From NCBI GenBank assembly GCA_030598645.1, contig JAUVPN010000034.1, positions 1 to 12,524 on the forward strand: a stretch of 12,524 nucleotides of DNA, in the 5' to 3' direction. This DNA comes from Hyphomicrobium sp. GTDB taxonomy: Bacteria; Pseudomonadota; Alphaproteobacteria; Rhizobiales; Hyphomicrobiaceae. A program made the translations under genes and the position numbers. The notes under the pieces are model-generated. The model ran no database searches, was not told where the DNA came from, and worked only from the letters and a program-made list of their open reading frames with translations. Of this stretch, positions 6,300-12,524 are shown piece after piece (position 1 is the first letter of the stretch; the number at the start of each line of letters is the position of its first letter).

Positions 6300-6988
6300 G
6301 AGACGCAATGAAGCTTGTCATCCTTGATTGCGACGGCACCATCGTCGACAGTCAGAACGGCATATGCGAAGCCATGACGCAGGCCTTCTCCGGGTTCGGG
6401 CTCGGGGTGCCGACGCGGGATGAGACGTTGGCGGTTGTCGGCTTGTCGTTGCCTGAGGCATTCGAAATCCTAGCGCGAGAGCATGATGAGGAAATTCGCG
6501 CGGCACTTGCGAAGCGTTACCGCGAAGCTTTCCGTGAGTTCAATCAAGATCCTGCGCATCACGAGCCGCTGTTTGATGGAATACGCGATGTGATCGAGCA
6601 TTTCAGCGCGCGCAAGGATTTAGTTCTCGGGATCGCGACGGGCAAGTCGCGTCGTGGTATCGTCCGCCTGTTGGAACGGGAAGGGTGGTTGCAACATTTC
6701 CACACGATCCAGACTGCTGACGACCACCCTTCCAAACCGCATCCCGCCATGATCCACGCGGCCATAGCCGAAGCTGGTGTTGGGCGATCGAAGACGGTCA
6801 TGGTGGGTGATACGACCTTCGACATGGAAATGGCGATTGAAGCTGGCGTTGGCGCGTTGGGTGCGGCGTGGGGCTATCACCAGCCAGATGACCTGTTGGA
6901 GTCGGGTGCGCAGGTCATCGTCGAGACGTGCAGCGAGTTGCGTGCCGAGGTTGAAGCGTTCTTTGCCCATAAGGAACGCGTGGGGTGA
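6296..6988 (+). CDS. HAD-superfamily hydrolase, phosphoglycolate-phosphatase-like
   Basis: This is a cytoplasmic phosphatase of HAD subfamily IA. All four motifs are present: motif I DCDGT (D11 nucleophile, D13), motif II in LGIATGKS (T115), motif III K147 in SKPHP, and motif IV GDTTFDM (D172, D176). A helical cap lies between motifs I and II. The family resembles Gph (2-phosphoglycolate phosphatase), but the substrate cannot be assigned from sequence. The ATG at 6296 overlaps the rluC stop as ATGA; a second in-frame ATG at 6308 gives the more typical family N-terminus MKLVILDCDGT and may be the true start, 8 nt after the rluC stop. The product is 230 residues from 6296 or 226 from 6308. The 3' end overlaps the next gene as GTGA (6985-6988). 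Confidence 0.9.
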   Translation: MRDAMKLVILDCDGTIVDSQNGICEAMTQAFSGFGLGVPTRDETLAVVGLSLPEAFEILAREHDEEIRAALAKRYREAFREFNQDPAHHEPLFDGIRDVIEHFSARKDLVLGIATGKSRRGIVRLLEREGWLQHFHTIQTADDHPSKPHPAMIHAAIAEAGVGRSKTVMVGDTTFDMEMAIEAGVGALGAAWGYHQPDDLLESGAQVIVETCSELRAEVEAFFAHKERVG

Positions 6989-7761
6989 ACGGTCGCGATG
7001 AGAATGGTGACAAGCTCATGAACATGTCAGGCAAGGAGTCAGTGACGGCGCCTCTGAGTGAGGATCTCTGTGCCAATGTGACGGTTGAAAGGGCAGATCT
7101 TGAGGTAGGCTTTGCGATCCTGCTCGACGACCGTCGGTTGCGCACCCCGACTAAGATGCCACTTATAGTGCCGTCGCGGGCGCTAGCCGAGGCGATTGCT
7201 ACGGAGTGGCGTGCGCAAGGCGAGCAAATCGTGCCGCAAACAATGCCGTTGTCAAAACTTGCAATCACGGCGATCGATGGCGTCAGAGGGGCAACGGCAG
7301 CAGTCGCTGCCGACATTGTGAAGTTTGCTGGCAGCGACCTGCTCTGCTACCGGGCCGAAGGCCCCGAGGGACTGACCCAACGACAGGCGGAAGTTTGGGA
7401 TCCACTTCTGCTATGGTGCGAGGCAGAGCTGGAAGCGGGCTTCAGCCTTGCGGAAGGTGTAATTCCGGTGGAACAGAGCCGCGCGGCGCTCGATCGCATC
7501 GCCGCGGAAATTGCCCGCTTTGACCCACTTTCTCTGACGTGTCTTCACGTGATGACGACCCTGACCGGGTCCGCGTTGCTGGCGCTCGCTCATGCTAAAG
7601 GGCGCCTGTCAGCCGATGAGGCCTGGGCCGCAGCCCACATCGACGAGGACTGGCAGATCAGCCAGTGGGGTGAGGACGCCGAGGCGGTCGAGCACCGAGC
7701 GATGCGCTGGGCTGAAATGCAGGCCGCCAGTCAATTTCTTGAGCTTCTCAGACAAGACTGA
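6985..7761 (+). CDS. atp12: ATP12-family F1-ATPase assembly chaperone
   Basis: ATP12 binds the free F1 alpha subunit and helps assemble ATP synthase; in bacteria it is largely confined to Alphaproteobacteria, a clue to the host. Family blocks are clear: GFAILLDDRRLRTPTKMPLI (42-61), LAEAIATEWRAQGEQI (67-82) and MPLSKLAITAIDGV (87-100). The C-terminal half has SGSDLLCYRAEGPEGL-like and THIDEDWQISQWGEDAEA-like stretches (here KFAGSDLLCYRAEGPEGL and AAAHIDEDWQISQWGEDAEA). The length of 258 is normal. The start taken is GTG 6985, overlapping the HAD stop; in-frame ATGs at 7018 and 7024 are alternatives, since the first dozen residues (NGRDENGDKL) are not conserved in type. It is the last gene of the overlapping crcB-rluC-HAD-ATP12 unit. 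Confidence 0.93.
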   Translation: MNGRDENGDKLMNMSGKESVTAPLSEDLCANVTVERADLEVGFAILLDDRRLRTPTKMPLIVPSRALAEAIATEWRAQGEQIVPQTMPLSKLAITAIDGVRGATAAVAADIVKFAGSDLLCYRAEGPEGLTQRQAEVWDPLLLWCEAELEAGFSLAEGVIPVEQSRAALDRIAAEIARFDPLSLTCLHVMTTLTGSALLALAHAKGRLSADEAWAAAHIDEDWQISQWGEDAEAVEHRAMRWAEMQAASQFLELLRQD

Positions 7762-7798
7762 ACGATCTACAACAAGCCGTTTTGTCGGCGGTGCTTAC

Positions 7799-7818
7799 CA
7801 TACTTAGCGCTGAGTATG
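7799..7818. promoter_or_regulatory. 20-nt near-perfect palindrome between ATP12 gene and pccB
   Basis: CATACTTAGC followed by GCTGAGTATG pairs at 9 of 10 symmetric positions, with one T-G exception. It starts 38 nt after the ATP12 stop and ends 81 nt before the pccB start. As DNA it would suit a dimeric repressor of pccB. As RNA it forms an 8-bp stem with a GCGC loop followed by TTTGG, so a terminator of the upstream unit is also possible. It does not resemble the TTTGCAA-type sites I recall for the regulator PccR. Confidence 0.4.
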
Positions 7819-7843
7819 TTTGGCCGCTTTCTCAGGCATCGCA

Positions 7844-7858
7844 GCTCATGCTATGAGC
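7844..7858. promoter_or_regulatory. Second inverted repeat in the pccB leader
   Basis: GCTCAT (7844-7849) and ATGAGC (7853-7858) form a perfect 6-bp inverted repeat with a 3-nt centre, about 30 nt before the pccB ribosome site. It may be part of the pccB control region with the palindrome at 7799-7818. Function is inferred from position only. Confidence 0.25.
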
Positions 7859-7899
7859 GCCTCTGATCTTCAAACATGGACCCACCCGAGGGACACCCA

Positions 7900-9432
7900 A
7901 TGAAAGACATCATCGAGGAATTGGAGAAGCGTAGGGATAACGCGCGGCTCGGTGGGGGGCAGACGCGCATAGATGCGCAGCACAAACGGGGTAAGCTCAC
8001 GGCGCGTGAGCGCATCGACCTGTTGATGGATGAGAACTCGTTTGAAGAGTTCGACATGTACGTCGAGCACCGGTGTACTGAGTTCTCGATGGAAAAGTCG
8101 AAGATTCCGGGCGATGGTGTGGTCACGGGGTGGGGTACCATCAACGGTCGCGTCGTTTATGTGTTTGCCAAAGACTTCACGGTCTTCGGTGGAAGCTTGA
8201 GCGAAACGCACGCAAAGAAGATGACCAAGATCCAGGACATGGCGTTGCAAAATCGTGCGCCTATCATCGGGCTTTTTGATGCGGGCGGCGCGCGCATTCA
8301 AGAAGGCGTCGCCGCACTTGGGGGCTATGGCGAGGTGTTTTTGCGCAACGTGCTTGCATCTGGCGTCACTCCGCAGATTTCGGTCATCATGGGCCCATGC
8401 GCAGGTGGCGATGTCTACTCGCCGGCTATGACAGACTTCATCTTCATGGTGAAGGACACGAGCTACATGTTTGTCACGGGGCCGGACGTGGTGAAGACCG
8501 TCACTAACGAGTCTGTGACGGCGGAAGAACTGGGGGGTGCCAAGGTTCACACGAGCAAATCCTCCATCGCCGATAGGGCTTATGAAAATGATGTGGAGGC
8601 GCTTTTGCAGATGCGCCGTCTAATGGACTTCCTGCCATCCAATAATGAATCTGGGGTCCCGGTGCTGCCGACTGCCGACAGCGCGGACCGTGAAGAGCAC
8701 TCTCTGGATACGCTGATCCCCGACAACCCGAACAAGCCCTATGACATGAAGGAGACGATCTTAAAGGTGGTGGATGAGGGCGACTTTTTTGAGATCCAAG
8801 AGGCATTCGCCAAGAACATAGTAACGGGTTTTGCACGTATGGAAGGGAGCACTATAGGTATTGTTGCCAATCAGCCCCTGGTTCTTGCCGGCGTGCTTGA
8901 CTCGGACGCCTCGCGCAAGGCTGCGCGCTTTGTCCGTTTCTGTGATTGTTTTGATATCCCACTCATCACCTTCGTTGACGTGCCGGGTTTCCTACCCGGA
9001 ACCGCGCAAGAGTATGGCGGCCTGATTAAGCACGGCGCCAAGCTCTTGTTTGCGTTTACGGAGGCCACCGTCCCCAAAGTGACAGTAATCACCCGCAAAG
9101 CCTATGGAGGTGCTTACGACGTCATGAGCTCCAAGCACATCCGGGGCGACGTGAACTATGCTTGGCCGTCGGCTGAGATTGCCGTGATGGGGCCGAAGGG
9201 TGCTGCTGAAATTCTTTTCCGTGCCGATTTAGCCGATCCTGAGAAGATTAAGGTACGAATCGCAGAGTACGAAGAGCGGTTTGCTAACCCATTCGTGGCG
9301 GCTGAGCGCGGCTATATCGACGAGGTGATCCTGCCGCGCAATACGCGTCGACGTATCTGCCGCGCATTGAACATGCTGCGCAACAAGCAGGTCGAGAATC
9401 CCTGGAAGAAGCACGACAATATTCCACTATGA
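7900..9432 (+). CDS. pccB: Propionyl-CoA carboxylase beta subunit (carboxyltransferase)
   Basis: PccB moves the carboxyl group from biotin to propionyl-CoA, giving methylmalonyl-CoA; it works with the biotinylated alpha subunit PccA, which is not in this window. The pathway handles propionyl-CoA from odd-chain fats, some amino acids or the ethylmalonyl-CoA cycle. I choose ATG 7900 (510 residues): the product then begins [20 protein letters not shown] as family members do, and GAGGGA (7888-7893) lies 6 nt upstream. The upstream ATG 7876 would add eight atypical residues. The N-terminal carboxyltransferase half has [20 protein letters not shown] and the oxyanion-type glycines in GPCAGGDVY (165-173). 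The C-terminal half has [16 protein letters not shown] and [15 protein letters not shown] (400-413). D407 in GGAYD matches the aspartate associated with propionyl- over acetyl-CoA preference in actinobacterial enzymes. It is probably its own transcription unit. Confidence 0.95.
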   Translation: MKDIIEELEKRRDNARLGGGQTRIDAQHKRGKLTARERIDLLMDENSFEEFDMYVEHRCTEFSMEKSKIPGDGVVTGWGTINGRVVYVFAKDFTVFGGSLSETHAKKMTKIQDMALQNRAPIIGLFDAGGARIQEGVAALGGYGEVFLRNVLASGVTPQISVIMGPCAGGDVYSPAMTDFIFMVKDTSYMFVTGPDVVKTVTNESVTAEELGGAKVHTSKSSIADRAYENDVEALLQMRRLMDFLPSNNESGVPVLPTADSADREEHSLDTLIPDNPNKPYDMKETILKVVDEGDFFEIQEAFAKNIVTGFARMEGSTIGIVANQPLVLAGVLDSDASRKAARFVRFCDCFDIPLITFVDVPGFLPGTAQEYGGLIKHGAKLLFAFTEATVPKVTVITRKAYGGAYDVMSSKHIRGDVNYAWPSAEIAVMGPKGAAEILFRADLADPEKIKVRIAEYEERFANPFVAAERGYIDEVILPRNTRRRICRALNMLRNKQVENPWKKHDNIPL

Positions 9433-9463
9433 GGAAACGCCTGTTACGTATCCGCTCTAGGAG

Positions 9464-9487
9464 AGGTCAGCTCAGCTGACCTATTCT
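9464..9487 (+). terminator. Hairpin downstream of pccB, probable terminator
   Basis: AGGTCAGCT (9464-9472) and AGCTGACCT (9474-9482) form a perfect 9-bp inverted repeat around one base; as RNA it gives a 7-bp stem with a 5-nt loop, followed by ATTCTT. It starts 31 nt after the pccB stop. The T-tract is poor, so an operator role cannot be excluded. Confidence 0.45.
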
Positions 9488-9958
9488 TGGCGCCGCTTGA
9501 GCAAATTTATAGGCGTCTGACTGGGCGGGATCTTCTTAGTGCGGCGATCCACTGAACTGGAGGTGCGATTCAACAGCGCAGCCGGCGTTCTAAATTTCGA
9601 TATGGACGCGTTCGACGGGTCGGCTCTCGCCTGCTACGGACTGTGGATCCAACGCAATGCGCCCTATAACGTTCGCGCCTAATGGATCAACACCGAGCAT
9701 GCGGCAACAAATTTGGCAAGTGGCATTAACAAGATACAAACGACGGACACGTAGCGCTTAATGGCGATCAGCTTGCAATATTGATATGTTCCGCAGTATC
9801 GACGAATGCTTATATCACTGACGCCGTACTCCCTTTTCCCACATGAATGCGCCCTGCACCCTACATTCACAGTGGGTTCAATGGCACCCCGGCATTGTCT
9901 CCTCCTAGAGGCGAGACCAGCGAACGGCTGGGCTAGTCTCGTATGCCGAGGAAGATGC
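9488..9958. other. Long intergenic region without a convincing gene
   Basis: Between the pccB hairpin and the small secreted-protein gene I see no supported gene. A frame open from 9521 to TAA 9680-9682 could encode 47 residues from GTG 9539. The same frame continues 23 further codons past that stop (to TAG 9752-9754) with protein-like composition (AATNLASGINKIQTTDT), which might be a decayed gene, but I recognise no family. A 63-codon minus-strand frame (9679-9870) looks random. TTGGCA (9713-9718) and TACAAA (9735-9740) with 16-nt spacing are a faint promoter match. An inverted repeat CGAGAC/GTCTCG (9912-9917, 9936-9941) encloses CAGC/GCTG and stands shortly before the next ribosome site. 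Confidence 0.4.
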
Positions 9959-9968
9959 GAGGTCTAAT

Positions 9969-10307
9969 ATGAATAGAATTGCTTCGATTGCCGCGAGCTT
10001 ACTGATTGCCACTACCGCCGCGGCGTCCGCCCACAGCGGCAGCATTGATGCGCGCCAGGCATTGCAGGGCAAGCTCATCGAGTCCGGCCGCCAGAATGGT
10101 TCCATCACGTGGCTCGAGGGCTTGAAGCTTCGTGCCGAGCAGAAAAGAATCGAGCGTCAGAAGGTCAAATTTAGCGCAGATGGCCGCCTAAGCTATTCGG
10201 AGCGCAAGAAGCTGCAGCGGCTTCAGCATAAGGCTAAAGGTAACATAAGTAACGAATTGTACGACGGCTGGCGCCGCGCTAGGTGGCTCCCACGCTTTGG
10301 AATGTAG
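9969..10307 (+). CDS. Small secreted protein with two degenerate EF-hand-like repeats
   Basis: This is a 112-residue exported protein of unknown function. The N-terminus is a signal peptide (R3, hydrophobic 4-19, probable cleavage after A21 in ASA-H). The mature part contains two related units spaced 28 residues apart: NGSITWLEGLKLRAEQ (43-58) and DGRLSYSERKKLQRLQ (71-86). Matching positions are N43/D71, G44/G72, I46/L74, T47/S75, E50/E78, L54/L82 and Q58/Q86. The pattern D/N-G-x-I/L-S/T-x-x-E resembles the second half of an EF-hand loop, but the first ligand positions are not acidic, so calcium binding is doubtful. The chain is rich in lysine and arginine and is probably helical. Similar small proteins with G-x-L-T-x-x-E repeats are, as I recall, common in proteobacteria and unnamed. 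GAGG (9959-9962) is 6 nt before the ATG. A strong hairpin follows 35 nt after the stop. Confidence 0.78.
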   Translation: MNRIASIAASLLIATTAAASAHSGSIDARQALQGKLIESGRQNGSITWLEGLKLRAEQKRIERQKVKFSADGRLSYSERKKLQRLQHKAKGNISNELYDGWRRARWLPRFGM

Positions 10308-10342
10308 AGCCTCTAATATATTTCTCACGCTGCAAGTGATGC

Positions 10343-10370
10343 CGAGGGCCCTTGATGGGCCCTCGTCTTG
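10343..10370. terminator. Two-way terminator hairpin between convergent genes
   Basis: CGAGGGCCC (10343-10351) pairs perfectly with GGGCCCTCG (10357-10365) over a TTGAT loop, followed by TCTTG. It lies 35 nt after the plus-strand secreted-protein gene and 10 nt beyond the stop of the minus-strand methyltransferase, so it can end both transcripts. It is the strongest hairpin in the window, though U-tracts are short on both sides. Confidence 0.65.
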
Positions 10371-10375
10371 GTGAG

Positions 10376-11419
10376 TCAGCCGGACTTCGAAAAGAGTGAC
10401 AAGTACGGTTTCGCACGATCCAGCAACACCGCAGAACGGCGAGTGCGCGATATCGTTTCAGCAAGAGCGGCCGTCTGGCGACTAGAAAATTGCTTCGCAC
10501 GTTCGGGCCCAACCATGAGGTACCAAGGCCCGAAGCCAACCACCTTGGCGTCGAGAGTCGTTTTTCTCCATTCCGCACGCATCCAGTGCGTTCCATCCGG
10601 GGACGTGCCAAATGCTTCCGCACGGTGAGCGGCTATGACGCCATCGGCTAGAGCGGTTTCCGCAGCAATGCCACGAGCGACAATAGGCTCATCAAAGATG
10701 ACATCGGCTGGCGGACTTGTTTGCATAAAAGCGACATTGACGGGTGAGGACGGGCCCGATTTTTCGAATATGCAGTCTCTAAGGTCGTCGTCTGAAATGG
10801 TCGCGTCAACCGCGCGCTGAGAGAAGAGGGCTTTGTTGCGAAAAGACTCTGTTACCCGACGGCCGTCGGAAGCGAATTTATCAACGAAGCCGTTGGAGTG
10901 AATTAGCTCGGATCTGACAGGCCGATAGTCTGTGGAGCATTTCAGCGAGGAGAACGGGTAGTTAGAATTGAACATACATAACAAGCCACCTGGCTTAAGG
11001 TTGGCGTTGAGGTTCTCTGTCAGGTTTTGGAATGTCTCGAAGGGAAATAGCCGATCGAGTCGTTCAGCTTTGGCGCTCGCTGGGTACTGGCAAAGAACCG
11101 ACATTGCCATAATGATGTCGAAAGGGCCAAACGCGTCGATGGCGTTGGGCGTACTGTAGAAAGTAATCCCAGCATCCTCGCGCAGATTCCGTCTAGCTCG
11201 ATATAGCGCTTCTGCGCTCGTGTCACAGCCAAAGATTGACGCATCAGGAAAGTAAGCCCGCAAGCTCAACATTTCGAATCCAGCCGAGCAGCCGAATGAG
11301 AGAATTCGTAGATTGCCGGCACCCAGCTCCTTGCCTCGAACTGCTTCGATACGTGCGCGCATTGTCCGGAAAATATCCGGATAACGGTTGGGCGCGGTAT
11401 TGGTCAGTCGCTGAGCCAT
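10376..11419 (-). CDS. Class I SAM-dependent methyltransferase with C-terminal extension
   Basis: This is a cytoplasmic methyltransferase of unknown substrate, 347 residues. The Rossmann-type domain shows motif I as LRILSFGCSAGFE (37-49), reminiscent of the CheR variant G-C-S-x-G. It also has the acidic ribose-binding D66 in IFGCDTS, motif II/III around FGPFDIIMAMSVLCQYP (97-113), and the post-motif turn LKPGGLLCM (141-149). Together these cover about residues 35-160. The rest (about 165-347) does not match a domain I recognise; the segment FGTSPDGTHWMRAEWRKTT and a basic C-terminal tail stand out. The ATG is 16 nt after the stop of the pyruvyl transferase-like gene on the same strand, so the pair probably share a transcript. 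No good Shine-Dalgarno is seen in the 16-nt spacer. Next to a glycan pyruvyl transferase, the target may be a sugar or a glycan intermediate; this is inference. Both genes end towards the terminator at 10343-10365. Confidence 0.82.
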   Translation of the reverse strand: MAQRLTNTAPNRYPDIFRTMRARIEAVRGKELGAGNLRILSFGCSAGFEMLSLRAYFPDASIFGCDTSAEALYRARRNLREDAGITFYSTPNAIDAFGPFDIIMAMSVLCQYPASAKAERLDRLFPFETFQNLTENLNANLKPGGLLCMFNSNYPFSSLKCSTDYRPVRSELIHSNGFVDKFASDGRRVTESFRNKALFSQRAVDATISDDDLRDCIFEKSGPSSPVNVAFMQTSPPADVIFDEPIVARGIAAETALADGVIAAHRAEAFGTSPDGTHWMRAEWRKTTLDAKVVGFGPWYLMVGPERAKQFSSRQTAALAETISRTRRSAVLLDRAKPYLSLFSKSG

Positions 11420-11435
11420 TGATTATGGGCTTTCA

Positions 11436-12524
11436 TCATGTGACGGGATTGGCAGCAAAATCGCAGAGTCGTCCAACTGGAGTCCACGTCCGCGCCTTGT
11501 AGCCTTGCACTTCGACGGGGACATCGAAACGGTCAAAGCCGGCAAATCCGTCGACGACAACCTCGATAGTCCGGTCTGACCAACGCAAGGGCGATCGCAC
11601 AACACTTGCGATGCCAAGGTCAAATCGGATGAGGCCGGGCCTGGCCCCGAGGCCAGGGTTCCCAAACAAGAAACGATTTCGCGTTGCAACGGCTGGTGCA
11701 ATAGTCTCGTTGAGGCCACCGAGCGCTGCACGAAGGCGTGTCTTAAGTGTTTCGTAGTGTTCGACAAGGGGCATGGGTATGACGGCCGGTGCTACATCGT
11801 TCCAACTAATCTCGTTCTTCGGCTTACCGTCATCATGAATGAGTACGGGCAAAAAGGAGTCGTAGCCTCCGTAGCGGCGCAGATCCTTTGGCCTGTCACG
11901 CAGTACCAAGACCACGGGAGTACCAAAGCCAGCAGAAGGAAGTGCAGCATGCAGCCGCGGGGTCACTACGACTTCGGCATGCCGCAGACGATCGCAGTTC
12001 TCCGCGATCCTTGCCCATCGCGCTAGCGGGTCATCAATGATATCAATCGGACAATAATTGCTAATACGCTCTGCTCGCTCCCTAAGATCCGCAGGCACAA
12101 GCTGTTCAGCCTCTGAAGGTAAGTCAACGAATAAAACGCCCGTGCGTTTCTCCTTAGGCACCGGCTCGACGAGCCGGCCCAAAAACATGGTTATGCAACC
12201 GCTCCAATAAGCGCCAATGTTCTGATCCGCCAGGCGCGAAACCGTCATCATGTCACGGCAACCAATGGGCTGGTGCTCTGCTAGGTACGCGGGCCAGCCA
12301 TAACGCATTATCTCATCACGCCCCACGCAGAACCCATGGAAGATCGGTTCGATGGATGAGTGCGGCGGCCAGCGGAAGCCTTTCGACATGAACCAATAGT
12401 TCATTACCATTGCATGCGGTTCGTTAAGCTGGCGCCGGCTAATGCGTTCGCGTCGAATGAGGGTTGTGGTGTAAGGCGCCAGCATCGATACCGTCAGCGC
12501 CTGAAGATCATCGCCAAGGTTCTG
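11436..12524 (-). CDS. Polysaccharide pyruvyl transferase-like protein (5' partial)
   Basis: Proteins of this family attach pyruvate ketals from phosphoenolpyruvate to sugars of exopolysaccharides, capsules or cell-wall glycans. The frame is open to the right edge: before the first visible methionine (codon at 12483-12485) it reads QNLGDDLQALTVS, and N-L-G-D-D-x-Q-x-L is a typical N-terminal family motif, so the gene begins outside. Numbering from that methionine, PIGCRDMMTVSRLADQNIGAYWSGCIT (73-99) is the central family block. VVVTPRLHAALPSAGFGTPVVLV (172-194), with R177 and H179, is the C-terminal half signature. The family core seems to end near residue 260. A further 90 or so residues (GNPGLGARPGLIRFD to the end) are rich in predicted beta strands and unassigned. 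The gene is followed 16 nt later by a methyltransferase on the same strand. The target glycan is unknown. Confidence 0.85.
   Translation of the reverse strand, partial: QNLGDDLQALTVSMLAPYTTTLIRRERISRRQLNEPHAMVMNYWFMSKGFRWPPHSSIEPIFHGFCVGRDEIMRYGWPAYLAEHQPIGCRDMMTVSRLADQNIGAYWSGCITMFLGRLVEPVPKEKRTGVLFVDLPSEAEQLVPADLRERAERISNYCPIDIIDDPLARWARIAENCDRLRHAEVVVTPRLHAALPSAGFGTPVVLVLRDRPKDLRRYGGYDSFLPVLIHDDGKPKNEISWNDVAPAVIPMPLVEHYETLKTRLRAALGGLNETIAPAVATRNRFLFGNPGLGARPGLIRFDLGIASVVRSPLRWSDRTIEVVVDGFAGFDRFDVPVEVQGYKARTWTPVGRLCDFAANPVT

Noticed and set aside
7876..7878. ATG as the start of pccB
   Set aside because: It adds eight atypical residues and lacks a ribosome site; ATG 7900 has GAGGGA upstream and gives the standard family N-terminus.
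9679..9870. 63-codon minus-strand frame in the gap after pccB
   Set aside because: It has no ribosome site, no recognisable motif and an unusual cysteine- and tyrosine-rich composition; probably chance.
12483..12485. ATG (minus strand) as the start of the pyruvyl transferase-like gene
   Set aside because: Codons upstream to the edge encode QNLGDDLQALTVS, a conserved N-terminal family motif; the gene runs out of the window.
1..12524. CRISPR array, tRNA, rRNA or insertion sequence
   Set aside because: No regularly spaced repeats, cloverleaf-like tRNA sequence, rRNA-like segment, transposase or paired terminal repeats were seen on either strand.

Overview
The window reads as a chromosomal segment of an alphaproteobacterium, most likely of the Hyphomicrobiales (Rhizobiales). 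The reasons are the ATP12-family F1-ATPase assembly chaperone, which in bacteria is essentially an alphaproteobacterial gene, a propionyl-CoA carboxylase beta subunit of alphaproteobacterial type, moderately GC-rich DNA, and the gene series Do-protease / rarA / crcB / rluC / HAD phosphatase / ATP12. I recall this series as a recurrent neighbourhood in that group, but could not check it here.

Layout. Both edges cut a gene. At the left (3-836, +) is the C-terminal four fifths of an extended short-chain dehydrogenase of the dihydroflavonol-reductase/aldehyde-reductase type. A good sigma70-like promoter (952-980) then precedes a Do/HtrA periplasmic serine protease (1032-2468), followed 5 nt later by rarA (2474-3793). 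A 268-nt gap with several small repeats leads to two genes that look out of place. One is a 181-residue protein that I identify as a Tae4-family type VI secretion amidase effector (4062-4607), a peptidoglycan-cleaving toxin family. The other is a 78-residue two-helix membrane protein (4641-4877). After these comes a tightly packed block in which each stop overlaps the next start: crcB (fluoride channel), rluC-type pseudouridine synthase, HAD phosphatase and ATP12 chaperone (4939-7761). A short gap with two palindromes precedes pccB (7900-9432).

The right part is looser. A 536-nt gap with a hairpin after pccB and no convincing gene is followed by a small secreted protein with two degenerate EF-hand-like repeats (9969-10307). 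A 9-bp hairpin acts as a likely two-way terminator between that gene and a convergent minus-strand pair: a polysaccharide pyruvyl transferase-like protein (cut by the right edge) and a class I SAM methyltransferase. These two probably belong to a glycan or surface-polysaccharide locus that continues beyond the window.

Main point of interest: an apparently complete Tae4-like amidase, with the family's N-x-C-x-I-R-M catalytic cysteine motif and a downstream G-x-H-x-x-x-W-N-G motif. It stands alone among housekeeping genes, with no recognisable type VI secretion genes and no recognisable Tai4 immunity gene in view. The adjacent small membrane protein is the only candidate local partner.
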